A stretch of DNA of 64,000 bases from Dipteris shenzhenensis (GCA_047967505.1 CM106538.1); one strand, 5' to 3'. Positions 43,077 to 55,745 are shown, counted from the stretch's first letter. Numbers and translations: made by a program. Notes: a model not told the origin generated them from the sequence alone.

Positions 43077-46000
43077 ACGGTCATGTCAAGGCCTCATCTT
43101 GTGGGGATCCATGTGATCTGGCTAAAAGAACTCTGTGATAGAGCTCTGAGAGGGATCAACCAAGGAAAAAGTCTGCTCCTGTCTCGTGCTCGGAGTATCC
43201 TCTCACAGTGTCTGAGTACCTCCTCATGAATGAATCCTACAAACACCGCTGGTCTCGGTAGGAGAGGAATCGGGCCAAAATCCCATAGCTATCTCTGAAG
43301 AGGCAGTAGAAACGCCCTCAGATCTCATAGTAAACAAGACATCAGAAGATGAAGTGCTCCTCTATCTCAATCTCCTGCATGTCACACAATGAGCATATGC
43401 GCCTCTCCCTGGGTAGTCGCTCTGCTCTACTACTCTCAACGTGAAGAGACCCGGAACTGCCCAAGAGAGATCCTCAGTGAGTGGGGTAGGTAAATCTGTG
43501 TACCCTGGTGGGTCAATGAAACCCTCCCTTGTGATATGTAAGAAGTGATCTCTGTAGAAGCTAAGCTTCACTGGGCATTTGAACTACGGAAGACGGACCA
43601 TAGGTCTGCTGTATCCAGTCGATGTTGGCTTGGAGGCTGTCGGGAGTACAGACCCATGGGGGCTAAGTTCGTCAAGCTTGGCTAGTTGCATCACTTCATC
43701 CTCCTGTGGATAATTCGTTGGCTCAGTGATTATGTTACACCACACCTAGAAGTTAAGGAGGATGGGGTGGGCAGCTAGGGTTTGAAGATTGGAGGGATAG
43801 AGGAGGGATAGACTGGGGCTGAAGGTCGAGGGAGAAGTAATACATGGTGAGGACGGGACGACAGTGTTCGGGGTTGCGGGCAGAGGATGGTCTGGAGGGT
43901 GTTAGGTGGGAGAGGGGCAGTGAGGTTTTGTGCACGGAGTGCATCAACGTGCATTTGAAGTGTTTGGGGGAGGATACATGGGGCAAGGGTGTAAGTGGCA
44001 AGTTGTGTAGAGACCTCCCTATACAACGAGAGCTTCCGTTGTTCTCCATCTTCCCCAATGTAGATGTTTTTTGAGAATACACAAGGTGGTTCAATGGATC
44101 GACAGGTATCTGCTAGGCGGGGAGGAACTACAGACACATAGGGTGCAGGAAAGGTTATGGGGAGCTGCTGGCAGCGAATGGGGAGGTAGACAGACCTTGA
44201 ACAGAATCGAGGATCCAAGGATGGAGGAAGGGGGGGTTGGGAGGGTGGGCTGAGCCGAGGAGCTTGGGGCAGGTGGTGAGAGAAGAGGGCAGGTGGTGAG
44301 GGAGGAGGGCACAAAAGGAGGAAGGCTGGGTGCAGGGAGAGGGCAAGGAGTTCACTCGGTCCCAACCAGGTCCGAAATGTGTGTAGCTATAATAGATCCT
44401 CACGGATAACCTGATTGGCCTCATGTGATAGGAGGACGGAAAACGGAGCATCCATGCTGTACTGGAAGGGAGGTAGTCTATCCATGTGGAGTTTGAGTCG
44501 CTCAAACCATCTCTCTATGCATGCATACCAACACCTATGGTCCCCACCTACTGCAAGTGCCATAGAAGAGGACAGAGCTAGCCATGGTAGCCTGCTACGC
44601 TCAGAGGTGTAATCCCCATACTCCCTGACTCGGTACAGATACGTGATGACCTGAAATGCAACATCTAGCTGTAAAGGGGGTGACCCAAACTCAACCTGAA
44701 TGATCTGGTGAGGAATGGATGGCTTACCATGAATCATCCGTGATAACATGAGAACTTGTAGCCGCTCCACATGGGCCCACTCTGTATCCGACAAGTCTGG
44801 CTCCCAATATGGTTGCCGTACATACCCGTTGGGCGGACCAAGGAGTCAAAAAGCAACCCCTTGGTCCGTGGATCTTAAAAGTGCGAGCAGAAGCACTGCC
44901 TCTCTAGTCTAGCCAATGAAGCATATCCTTTGCTCAAGCGTGCCTGCATCACATGTCTCACAGTGAAGATGGGTCTGGAAAAGACAACCCCAAGATAGGT
45001 GTATGAACTGCTCCTGGCGCATGATGGCTCAAGATATATTGAAGATCATGACCTTGGTTTTACCCAAGTTGACCTTCAAATCATGAGACTCACAAAAGGA
45101 CTGTAGTGCGTCAAGGTGTCTCTGAAGCCCCTCTGCTAAGGAAGATAGGAGAGCCACGTCATCTGCGTAAAGCAATATCCGGATCAACGTGCCCGCAAGA
45201 GAGCAACCCACCCCCTGTGTCTGCATCACTGTCTCAAGCTCGTCAATGTATAGGCCAAACAAGGTAGGTGATAATGGACACCCTTGTTTGACTCCGATAG
45301 TGCTCGTGATCTCGTCTGTCCACCCAGATCCTGCCCGAACTCTGCCTGAAAACTCTCTCGTAAAGTGCCATGACAGCCCAAATGATCTCTTGGTCATAAC
45401 CCAAGTCCTGTAGGCATCGTATGAGGTGGGCTCTCGGAACCGTGTCAAATGCCTTGCGAAAATCCACAAAGCAACAATAAACCCTCTGCTTCCGTGCCCT
45501 CGCCTCCTCGATGATACATCTGAGCTTGAGAATGTGGTCCATTGTTCCATGATCACGCCGGAATCCGGTCTGTCTTGTTGCTCTAATAAGTCCTCAATAG
45601 TCCGCAAATCTGCTGACCTCGGAATCAAGTACTGATGCATAAACCTTAGACATGACATGTCCAATCATAATGGTCATGTAGTTCTCCAAGCTCATGGGAT
45701 CCCCTACCTTGTGGATGGGTGAGATAGTGTTAATGGTCCAGGTGCATGGAAACCCCAAAAAAACAGCTTCATTAAAGAGCTTTGCTAAGATCGTGGCTAG
45801 GAGGTTAATCCCATATGCAATGAACTCATGGCCCCTCATGATCCTTCGCTCGGCCATTATGAAGTTTCATTACGGCATCCTTCACCCCCCCCCCCCTAGT
45901 GAAGAGGGTGCAAGATGTGGGACGTGGCATATGTGAGAGGTTAGGGACTGGCTGATTTGGGATGTCATAAAGTGTGCATGCATAATCAAACCAGACCTAA

Positions 46001-46781
46001 GTGTCAATGAGTGGTGAGGGGAACCGTCTTTCTAAAAATCTCCGCCAAAAGTCCTTAGAGTTGTTACTAAACAAAATGTTTAGTGCCTCATCCTCGTTCC
46101 GACGAATGAAGTCTAGTTTCTTTCTGTGTACCAGCCTACGGTACTCGCGTAGCGTATCTAGTTCGCTCAGAAGGCTGTTTTTGGTTTCGAATCTAAGCTG
46201 ACGGCGTAAAGCCTTACACTCATCATCGTACCAACTATTACAGGGTACGGTCCCAAGGGGTGGTGGGCGGGTGGAGCGGGTGGTGTGGGAAAAGTGTGAA
46301 GGGCGACCTCGTGTAGTGAGCGGGTGACCAGGGCAGCACGATCCTCTAAAAGAGGTATGAAGTCAATATAAGCGAGAAGTATGTACAGACGACCAGAGTA
46401 AGTAGATGAGTGATCGCAGTCAAAGCGTATATCATGGTAGGTGGAGTAAGAACTCGGTGGGGTGGAAGGTGCTATGCGATGTGGAGTGGAGATGCTAAAG
46501 TGATCAGCCCCTAGAGGGAGAGGTGCTACAATGAAGTCAGTGATGCGAGATGTGAAGGTGGAGTAAGAACTTGGTGGGGTGGAAGGTGCTATGCGACGTG
46601 GAGTGGAGATGCTAAAGAAAAGATAAGTGCGATCAGCCCCTGGAGGGAGATGCTACAGTGAAGTCAGTGATGCGAGATGTGAAGGCAGGGGATCCCATGA
46701 TGTAATCAACAATGCTGGAGCCTCCCCCATGTGAAAATCACGTGAAACCACCAGAGGTGGGCCATTTGTCAAGACCATTAT
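43077..46781 (-). mobile_element. Family-1 LINE H, 3' half (EN end, RT, C-terminus)
   Basis: This is the downstream part of a LINE split by gypsy G1. The minus strand from 46781 continues the endonuclease begun at 59645-61603. It then carries the EN-RT linker and RT, with YGINLLATILAKLFNEAVFL, QRVYCCFVDFRKAFDTVPR, GVKQGCPLSPTLFGLYIDEL and ILLYADDVALLSS (45857-45029). Post-RT sequence (44794-44387) and C-terminus (43571-43360) follow. Stops and frameshifts are frequent. About 117-127 bp of the EN-RT region is duplicated in tandem (46440-46556, 46557-46683). Its 3' end was cut by G2's LTR. Confidence 0.87.
43578..44350. other. Unidentified ~775-bp insertion within LINE H
   Basis: LINE coding stops after LPVKLSFYRDHF-type sequence at about 43577 and resumes at about 44351 (LHTFRTWLGPSE), compared with the uninterrupted order at 51350-51400. 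The insert contains a proline/serine-rich frame (44365-43775) without a known domain. GGGCA occurs at both edges. Its class is unknown. Confidence 0.55.
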
Positions 46782-47111
46782 TGTCACGAGGACGTGGAAA
46801 GTGATGTAAAGTATCTTCGTAACTCAACCTACGCTTAACCCGGGATTAACCATGGTTAAGTGTTGTAATGGTTTGGCCGAGGGACTGGCTAGAGAAAGTG
46901 CACACTTCCTAGAAGTTCCTAGGGACAAAGTCTAGGTGCACCACTCGGTCCTAGGGGCAAGGCAAAGGCTTTAAAAGAGGGGCCTAAAAGTTGTGCCCAA
47001 GGACAACCAACATTGTCCTTGGTATGGGGGTTAGGACTTTAATGAAGGGACAAATGACAAGGAGGAGGTGCCATTTGTCATGCATGTGTATGCATGCCCT
47101 TGCCCCACCTT
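46782..47111 (+). repeat. 5' LTR of G1, left part
   Basis: Matches 58156-58488 nearly base for base, including a TATA-like GGCTTTAAAAGAGG, then breaks after CCCCACCTT where LINE E inserted. Confidence 0.92.
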
Positions 47112-47259
47112 TTTTTATAAAAAAAAAATCCTCGCCATCTTAGCCTCTCCTCCTCCACCTCTTGGCTACCTCTCCACCCTCCCATTATGGATGGGGGAAC
47201 CGGTGCTCCTGCTCCCGGCTGAACATTAACACTAAGATCTGCACCCGCATCCCAAGAGA

Positions 47260-48592
47260 ATGGAGGACAAAGCCAAGAAAGACGAAAATAACAACAACAA
47301 AAAAAAGCAAACGACACAATTGAATTTGGAGGATGTGAACACACGTTACAACCGAAGTGGACTCGGGGTAAACAGCAAGGCAAAGGTAGGACCCGCCTCA
47401 GCTTCTTCAGCCTCTATCTCTACCTCAACCTCAACCTCAACCTTAACTCCCGCTACAGTGTCAGTTTTGTTTTCAGCTCCAACCTCAGCTCCCTCTATCT
47501 CTATCTCTACTTCGACTTCAGTCCCCACTTCAGGCCCAGCTCTAGTTCTAGTCTCAGCTCCATCTACATCTACGATCAGTGACATACTCATGCCCATGGC
47601 GCCGGTTGTTGTTCCCTTTCCCTCTTCTCCTGTTACAGCTCTCGCACAGCTTATGACCCCTACTTCGGAGGTGTCATACATTGTGCCGCATTACGCTTCA
47701 CTATCCCCTCTCCCTCTCAGTCAGCCCACCCTCCCACACCCCGTTGGGATTGCCTCATCCATTCCACTGTGATCTCCGTTCCTCACTCAGCCACCGTCCA
47801 GTTTTCGGACTCAGTCCCACTCTTTCATGCCACAGTCACCACAATTTCAGCATGGACATAGGAGGACTGACACACCAGAGGCCCGTGAGACCCTACTCAC
47901 GGAGATACATAGTTTTCGTGAGATGGTCCGCTTCAACCAGGAGCAGAGCCGCATCATACAGGATCCGGCTAGGGCCATTCGGGAGCAGGCGGGCATTATT
48001 CACGAACTCAGACAGGACATCATGGAGCTCTGACAGGAGGTCACAACCATACACACTGCCCCAGGGAGTACCCCGGTGGTCGAGGCACAGATTGCGAGCA
48101 TGCAATTTGCTACTAAGGAGACTTTCAGATGGGTTGACGTGGCCAAACGGGAACCCGCAAGGGTCACCGTTTCGGCTACCCTCATGGAGCAGCAGCGGAG
48201 AGCCCATAACGCTCTCAACATCAGAGTACGCGGGATCCCACGCACTGAGGCTACACCAATGGTAGATGCGACTGCGTTCGTGACCGCTACCCTGGGTGTG
48301 GCTGAGCACAGGATAGAGAGGGCATGGTGGGTGGGGAGAGATCCCAATCGAGAGCAACCCCTGATCATACGATTTCATGACACTCAGGCACGACTTTCAG
48401 CTCTACAGGTTAGTCCTTCGAGATCAGCCAACGATCTCTATGGATGAGGACCTCACACCTCTACAGGTTGAGGAGAGGCGCTCTTTGCTGCAGCAGCGGG
48501 ATCAGGCCCGAAAGGAGGGAAAGTGGGCAGTGGTACGAAAGGGACGACTTCTTACAGGCCCCCGTAGGACACCTGCCCCCTCCCCTACATAG
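47260..48592 (+). pseudogene. Family-1 LINE ORF1 protein
   Basis: The start ATG at 47260 (MEDKAKKDENNNNKKK) opens a basic N-terminus. A Ser/Thr/Ala/Pro-rich repeat region (SISTSTSTSTLTP) runs to about 47640. A frameshift near 47770 leads to a coiled-coil-like part (RFNQEQSRIIQDPARAIREQ, 47827-48033), then a stop. The conserved domain follows (EAQIASMQFATKETFRWVDV, ALNIRVRGIPRTEATPM, AEHRIERAW, QPLIIRFHDTQARLSAL; 48076-48447). The C-terminal part is DLTPLQVEERRSLLQQ. Coiled coil followed by an RNA-binding-like domain is the usual LINE ORF1 plan; the RNA-binding role is inferred. The same blocks recur at 60442-61540 and 9436-9929. Confidence 0.78.
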
Positions 48593-48599
48593 GGAAGCG

Positions 48600-51500
48600 G
48601 GGCCTATGAGACTCAGATATCTAAGACCCTGTCCTGCACCATTTGGAACTGTAATGGTACCTTATGGTCAGAACCAGGGAACTTCTCGGAATCCTATACA
48701 GGCCACGACATAGTCTTCTATACAGAGACACATCAGAGTCCAGAGCGCCCTCTCCCAATAGTCAACGGATATACATGGGAGTCTGCCTACAGAGATGAGA
48801 CGAGGGGTACAGGAGGAGTTCGAGGTTCAGGTGGAGTTGCAGTCCTTTTCAGATCCACACTTCGGGGGATCATTTCAGTAGAGCGGAGAGATACACATTC
48901 CGGATTTCTTTGGATCTGGATACGACACATGGACATCCAGGATCTGTTTGTCGCAGTTTGCTACTTCCCCCCGGAGACCTCCCACTTTGCCAGAGATATT
49001 CGAGGTGATGATGAGACATCATCATTTGCTGCCCTTTATCAGTCCACCGTTGACTTTTCTAGCCGCGGAGAAGTCCTTCTAGTGGGGGACTTCAATGCGA
49101 GGACAAGGGCCCGTCAAGTACCACTTCTTGATTTCAGAGATGATTCCACTCTACTGGCAGATGTTGACCTTGAGGAGGCAGGTATGCTACGGGTTTCGGC
49201 TGACAGGCGAGGTCCACTCTCATCCTGTGGGCAGGCCCTATTAGACCTAGGCAGAATACATGATCTCATTATCTATAATGGTCTTGACAGATGGCCCGCT
49301 TCATGTGGTTTCACATGCTTTCCACATGGGGGGGGCTCCAGTGTTGTTGATTACATCATGGGATCCCCTGTCTTCACATCTCGCATTACTGACTTCACTG
49401 TAGCACCTCTCCCCCCAGGGGCTGATCATACATACCTTTTCTTTCGCATCTCCATCTCCCTTCGCATAGCACCTTCCACCCCACTCAGTGCTTACTCCAC
49501 CTACCACGATATACGCTTTGATCGAAATCACTCACCTTCTTACTCTGGCCGTCTGTACATACTTCTCGCTTATATTGACTTCATACCCATTTTAGAAGAT
49601 CGTGCTGCCCCTGTCACCCGCTCACTACACGAGGCTGCCATTCACGCTTTTCCCCACACCACCCGCCCACCACCCCCTGGAACCGTACCCTGTAATAGTT
49701 GGTACGATGATGAGTATAACAGTCTTCCGAACGCACCAGATACGCTACGTGAATACCGTAGACTGGTACGGAGGAAGAAACTAGACTTCGTTCGTCGAAA
49801 CGAGGAGCTACTGAACATTTTGTTTAGTAACAACTCTAAGGACTTCTGGCGGAGATTTCTAGAAGGACGGTCCCCTCCACCACTCACTGACACCCAGATC
49901 TGGTTTGAATATAAGCTTTTTAATGAAGCGGTTTGTTCAGGATTTCCACACACTTGGACCATTAACACTATCTCACCCATCCACAAGGCAGGGGATCCCA
50001 TGAGCCCGGAGAACTACAGGACCATTATGATTGGACATGTCATGTCCAAAATTTATGCATCAGTACTTGACTCCGAGGTTAGCAGACTTGCAGAGTGTCG
50101 AGGACTCAGAGCAGCAGGACAGGTCGGATTCCGACGTGATCACGGAACCATGGACCACATTCTGACGCTCAGATGTATCATCAAGGAGGCGAGGTCACGG
50201 AAGCAGAGGGTTTATTGTTGCTTTGTGGATTTTCTCAAGGCATTTGACACGGTCCCGAGAGCCTACCTCATACGATGCCTATAGGACTTGGGTTATGACC
50301 AGGAGATCATTTGGGCTGTCATGGCACTTTACCAGAGAGTTTCTGGCAAAGTCCAAGTAGGATCCGGGTGGACAGACAAGATCATGAGTACCATCGGGGT
50401 CAAACAAGAGTGTCCTTTGTCACCTACGTTGTTTGGCCTCTACATTGACGAGCTTGAGACAGTGATGCAGACACGGGGGGTGTAGGTTGCTCTCTTGTGG
50501 GCACGCTGATCCAGATTTTGCTCTATGCAGATGACGTGGCTCTCTTGTCTTCCTCAGCAGAGGGGCTTCAGAGACACCTGGACGCACTATAGTCCTTTTG
50601 TGAGTCTCATGATTTGAAGGTCAACCTGGGTAAAACCAAGGTCATGATCTTCAATACATCTCGAGCCATCATGCGTCAAGAGCAGTTCACATTTGCGGGG
50701 TCATCTGTTGAGATAGTTTCATCATACACTTATCTTGCGGTTATCTTCTCTGGACCGAGCTGCACTATGAGACCTGCGATGCAGACACGCTTGAGTAGAG
50801 GGTATGTCTCATTGGCCAAGCTAGAGAGGCAGTGCTTCCGCTCACACTTTCAAAATCCACGCACCAAGGGGTTGCTTTTTGACTCCCTGGCTCGCCCAGC
50901 GGGGATGTACGGCAGTCCTTGTTGGGGGCGAGACTTGTCGGATACAGAGTGGGCCCGTGTGGAGCGGCTACAGGTTCTCATGCTATCACGGATGATTCGT
51001 GGTAAGTCATCCGTTCCTCAACAGATCATTCAGGCTGAGTTTGGGTCACCCCCTTTACAGCTAGATGCTGCATTTCAGGTCATCACATATCTGTACCGAG
51101 TTAGGGAATATGGGGATTATACCTCGGCGCGTAGCAGGCTACCATGGATAGCTCTATCCTCTTCTATGGCACTTGTAGCAGCAGGAGATCAGAGGTGCTG
51201 GTATGCACGTACAGAGATGGTTTGAGCGACTAGGGCTCCACATGGATAGACTACCTCCCTTCCAGTATAGCATGGATGCTCCGTTCTCTCCCCTCTTATC
51301 ACACGAGGTCAACCAGGTTATCCGTGAGGATCTACTACAGCTACACACTTTTCGGACCTGGTTGGAACCGAGTGAACTCCCAGTGAAGCTTAGCTTCTAC
51401 AAAGATCACTTCTTACATATCACAGCGGAGGGTTTCATTGACCCACCAGGATACACACAGATTCACCTACCTCACTCGATGAGGATCTCTCTTGGGCAGT

Positions 51501-51955
51501 TCCGGGTCTCTTCACACAGACTTCGCATCGAGAGCGGCAGAGCAGAGCGACTACCCAGGGAGCGGCGCATATGCACACTATGTGACATACAGGAGGTTGA
51601 GACAGAGGAGCATTTCATCTTCAACTGTCCTGTGTACTATGAGATCCGAGGACATTTCCACTGTCTCTTCAGATATAGTTATGGGATTTTAGCCCATTTC
51701 CTCTCCTACCCAGACCAGCGGTGTTTGGCAGGTTTCATTCATGAGGCACTTAGACACCGCGAGAGGATACTCCGAGCACGGAGACAGGAGCAAACTTCTT
51801 TCTCGATTGATCTCTCTCAAAGCTCTATCACGGAGTTCTTTCAGCTAGATCACATGGACCCCAACGAGACGAGGCCTCGACATGACCGTGACCCGACAGC
51901 TCTGACAGAGGGTCGACACACAGATCACACTTGGAGACATCCCCTCCTTGTTTAG
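48600..51955 (+). pseudogene. Family-1 LINE ORF2: AP endonuclease, reverse transcriptase, CCHC finger
   Basis: The endonuclease starts IWNCNGTLWSEPGN (about 48640), with DIVFYTETHQSPE, LVGDFNARTRA, SVVDYIMGSP and PPGADHTYLFF. These are the metal-binding and catalytic blocks of an APE-type nuclease. The 451-codon frame 48929-50284 then jumps, at FEYKLFNEAV, over about 70 residues kept in other copies. It enters RT: VYCCFVDFLKAFDTVPRAYL, stop, GVKQECPLSPTLFGLYIDEL, YADDVALLSS (50522, frameshifted), and LKVNLGKTKVMIFNTS. The C-terminal frame 51203-51955 ends with the finger CX2CX9HX4C (CTLC...EEHFIFNC). ORF2 nicks target DNA and copies element RNA there. Confidence 0.87.
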
Positions 51956-52352
51956 AGTTGGAGCCTGACCGACGGGGGTCACAGTAGCCCTGGTTAGACG
52001 CAGAGCTACGACCACGAGACGTGCCAGGACCGCATCTTTGAGTGGCCGACAGCACTCTATTGCCGACTTCATGCCTCCACTGCCTCATCCATCCTGATAT
52101 CTTGCTATTGCTGGGGATGATGATGATATTGATGATGATGCTGAGATTGATATATAGTCGACCATCAACATGACTATGTTGTACTTAGGACTTCGTACTA
52201 CCATTCTGCATTTTTTGCATTTTGCATTTTGCATTGGTATGGACACTCGTTTAGTAGCTCCACTACCACAGCTCGTTGTATCAGGATTTTCACAGTCTCA
52301 TAGACCCATCGATCTTCCGAAGACTTTAATAAACTTTCTTTCTTTCTTTCTT

Positions 52353-53499
52353 TCTCCCCTCACTCTCCCAGAGGTGCTGGACGTTTTCAGCTGTTCTTGT
52401 GCAGTTTTTGAGCTGTTTAAGCTGTTTCAAGCCTGTTTTCAGCCGTTTTAAGCATGTTTTGGCTATTCCAAGGCTAGTACGCACTTCTAGGAAGTGCAAG
52501 AAGTCATTTTCCAACTATGTGGAAATTTTTGTACGGATTGTACGGACGTGCTTACAGCTGTACAAATGTCCGTACGCATGCCTCCAAAAGGTGCCCGGGG
52601 TTGTCTTTTGTTGTGCTGGACCTTTCTGCACGTTTTTCTGGCTGCGTAGTGGCTTCTGCGGCTGTTTTGGACAGTGCAGGTTGCAGGAGGCACTTTCCTT
52701 GCTGCTTCTGGCATGTGCTCTTAGAAGGACTCAGGCGCAGATCCCGAGGCAGTCATCTCGGGGCAGATCTATGGACCATCTTTCCTGTACAGCTCTTTCT
52801 TGTTCACCCTCCGCTCTCTACCTTCATTTCTCTCCTCCTGGTTGCTCGAAGACACCTGCACCCTGCAGGGAGCCTGGACAAAGGATAGGTGCAAGGAAGG
52901 AGCTCACCCCTCTGCCACAGACAGCGGGAGTTGGTTCCAGGTTCTATTTTTTCTTGTTCTTTCTTGCTTTGCAACTTTTTGCAGTGTGTGCATGTTGTTT
53001 GCAGTCCTTTTAGGACTCCCACAGATTCTAGCAAGCACCCAAAGGCAAGGGTGATCCTGTGGAAGGCCTAGGGACAATGTGGATGCATGTGATAGCCTTG
53101 AGGCTGCCTTGAGCTCAGTTTTTCAAAGGTATGGATGCCTGAGTATGCCTTGCCAGTGGTGGGAATTCTAGTGGTGCCCTTGGATTAGATGCCTTGAAGA
53201 CAAGTAGAGGATTTGCAGAGAGGAACAGTGCAAGGTTGAGCCCATGTTGTAAAGCATTTCCATTCAAAAGCATTAAATAAATACCGTAAGGGGCGCCAAG
53301 GCATTTGGGGCCAGTGGGTGCACTGTGTACTATTTTCGTTGAGCAGGAGCATTCTAGCCTCACCTTTGTTGTTGTTGAAGTTTGTTTCTAAGTGTGCTAA
53401 GTGACTGAAGTGACTGAAGCTTGCATTGTGGTCATTTATGAAGTTTATGACTGAGTAGAAGAAGATCACTGCCCTTTTGTTTATCGAAGGCCGGTTTCA
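52353..53499 (+). repeat. 5' LTR of G1, right part
   Basis: Resumes at TCTCCCCTCACTCTCCCAG and matches 58494-59644 to the GGCCGGTTTCA end. Seven bases present at the matching spot in the 3' LTR (CCATCTC) are missing at the LINE junction. Confidence 0.92.
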
Positions 53500-53611
53500 G
53501 TGGTTCCATTGCCGGGATCGTCACCATCTTCCTACAGAGGTGAGCCCTGGTAGTGTTGGGTGAAGGACACCTTCAGTGCAATTGTTGCTATAGCCATCAA
53601 TCTTAGCAAGC

Positions 53612-53953
53612 ATGCCACACCGAGAGAGGTCATTGACCGTTTTAGAGCAGGAGGGGCAAGACAAAGACAGAGCATCAGAGAGCTTTGAAGAGGAGCACAG
53701 TATCAGCGGGGGTGATGACCAGCAGGACAGTGGGGCACATCCAGTTTCTCCTGAGCATGTCACGGAGGACTCACAAGATGAGGTAGATGAGGCAGAGGAG
53801 CTTGATCCCAATGCACTTTTTCAACTACGAATGCAAAGTGTAGCGGGAGCCCTCTTGCATTTGCAGCATGCCGTCACGGAGATTATGCAAGCTCCTCCCC
53901 TTATGGTTGCTTCCCCTGGAAGCAAAAAGTCATCTCAGAAGAAACATAAGTAG
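53612..53953 (+). CDS. G1 gag leader frame (short acidic protein)
   Basis: A 113-codon frame (MPHRERSLTVLEQEGQDKD, HVTEDSQDEVDEAEELDPNA, ending KKSSQKKHK) lies just inside the 5' LTR and primer site. Position and acidic-then-basic composition suit the N-terminal leader of gag. I do not recognise a domain. It stops exactly where the inverted block begins. Confidence 0.5.
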   Translation: MPHRERSLTVLEQEGQDKDRASESFEEEHSISGGDDQQDSGAHPVSPEHVTEDSQDEVDEAEELDPNALFQLRMQSVAGALLHLQHAVTEIMQAPPLMVASPGSKKSSQKKHK

Positions 53954-53954
53954 C

Positions 53955-55745
53955 ATAAGAAGACTCCTAGGCATGTTTCTTTATATGTTGCCAATGGCAG
54001 AAGCAGATACAACACGGATGGTTTCTCCCTTCAATTTAGCTTCCAGAACGTGGGTCTTGCCATGGTGAGTGATTGTGATTGTTTTATTCTTTGTATCCAA
54101 AACAGCCCCAACACGAAAGTGCCAAGGTATCCCTAGTAACACATCACAACCATTCAATGGCATAATATAGAACTCTTCTGTGTCCACGTAGCTCTGAATA
54201 TGCATCCGCAGCTTGCCTATCATCGGAGTAATTGACTGGCTGAGTCCCAGACAAGCCAAATCTGCATCACACAAAGGACCCATCTCTTCTACCCTTATTC
54301 CTAACTTTCCAGCCAGATCTGGAGAGATGAAATTGTCCTTGGCTCCTAGATCGAAAAACATTAGAGCTATTTGGTCTCTTATCTTGCCCCATGCCCGGCA
54401 TAACTCTGTAGCAGCTGTATTTTGAACAGCCCCAATCAAGTCTGGCAAAAGACCAGCAGTGGGCTTGGGATTTTTATTCTTCTGATCAATCCTCTTTTCC
54501 TCCTTGTGCTCACCCTGCTCAGTTGGAGGGAACTTCCGCTTCTTATGTGGGCATTCAAAAGCCCTGTGGCCTTCCTCCTTGCAAATATAACACTTGTTGG
54601 CATCATAAAGAATTTGCTTTTCCTCATCAGACATGCGGGTCGGTACTCGCCTTTGTCCTCCAACAAACTTTGCCTTCATGGGCTGCGAAAACTTTCTGAA
54701 CTTCTCAGGGGATTCCGTCTTGCTGCCCTATGACCTTGATGTCTCCTGTGAGCTTCCTTTGAACCCATAAACTTTCCCTTGCATTAGTGCATAAGCTGTA
54801 GTGGCATTCTCAACCAACTGAGACATATTGGAAACCCTTGTCTTCGTGCAGTAGTCCCGAAAACCCGCAACAATATCTTTCAATTTGCTCGGACAGCGGC
54901 ACATGTCTGTAAGAATTCACTGGCAGTAGGGCTTCCCGAAACTTCTTATTGTAGTCCTCCAAATTTCTGCAATTTCCAGCATCCAACTTGTACCACGCGG
55001 TCATGATATCCACCTCAAAAGTGGTAGTGAGCCATGTTGCTTAGAAGACCTGCTTGAATTCGACCCAAGTGGTAGGTGCTCTACCTTGCAAGAGGAGGTT
55101 GGTCCACCATTGGAGTGCATTGCCCTTCAAAAAGGTGGCTGCCTTTCGGACTTTGGAGGATTCTGTGAAGTGTCCACCTGAGTAGGCAGCATCAAAGTGT
55201 TGCATGAATGTCGAAGCCTTCAATCTGTCTTGCATCCCATTGAAAGTCTCAAACTTGACAGTTGCCCCTCCATCCTTGTAATCTTTCAATTTGCCTTTAG
55301 GGGTGAGATTGTCATAAACGGGGGGCTGTAAAAACGACGTTGACATCACTGCTCCCGCATTCTGAGCCATTCCAACCGTACCCATGATGGGGTTTGGCAT
55401 TCCAGGTCCCACTCCCTGCATCTGTGGCATATTCCAAGTATTGCCCATTGTCCTGGGCATTCCTGTCTGCATCCCAATGTTTGAGTACATCATATTGGCA
55501 TTTTCAAGGGGCATTCCACCCATCACAGGTTGCTGGAAATTCTGCATCCCATAAAGCTACTTGGCATTTCGGATGCCTTTGCGGATGGTGCCACCGTTGC
55601 CTAAAAAACTGATCTCCCTCCGAAATATCCTGGATGCATCATGGGCTGATTAAGGGCTTGCTGTCCCTGATTGACTGAATGAAAGCTATTGGCATTACCC
55701 GCTACAAGGGTGATCGAGGGCATCTCTGACGGCTGTTCACTGGAG
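53955..55745 (-). pseudogene. G1 gag and protease, inverted relative to the element
   Basis: On the minus strand, from 55745 down: a Met/Gly/Gln-rich gag N-terminus (PVMGGMPLENANMMYSNIGM), gag core (ATVKFETFNGMQDRLKASTF, NALQWWTNLLLQGR; 55547-55041), then NLEDYNKKFREALLPVNSY (55013-54810). Frame 54679-53981 adds a knuckle CYICKEEGHRAFEC and a retropepsin domain (LMFFDLGAKDNFIS, NGCDVLLGIPWHF, ending ASAIGNI). Everything 3' of 55745 in G1 is on the plus strand and continues at the RT entry, so this block was flipped after or during insertion. A few stops interrupt gag. Confidence 0.9.

Larger units (their letters stand above)
47112..52352 (+). mobile_element. Family-1 LINE E, near full length, inserted in G1's 5' LTR
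   Basis: Bounded by LTR halves on both sides, so the ends are known: a 5' UTR of about 150 bp, ORF1 (47260-48590), ORF2 (about 48600-51955), a 3' UTR, and TTTAATAAAC followed by a (TTTC)n tail at 52334-52352. Total is about 5.24 kb. There is no poly-A. It is the reference copy for the family in this window. Frame breaks in ORF1 and ORF2 and a deletion between EN and RT make it defective. Confidence 0.92.

Noticed and set aside
43775-44365. Proline/serine-rich 196-codon frame
   Set aside because: No recognised domain, and its ends run into LINE H coding; reported only as part of an unknown insertion.
47346-47681. Minus-strand frame opposite LINE ORF1
   Set aside because: Shadow of the Ser/Thr-rich repeat of ORF1 on the plus strand.
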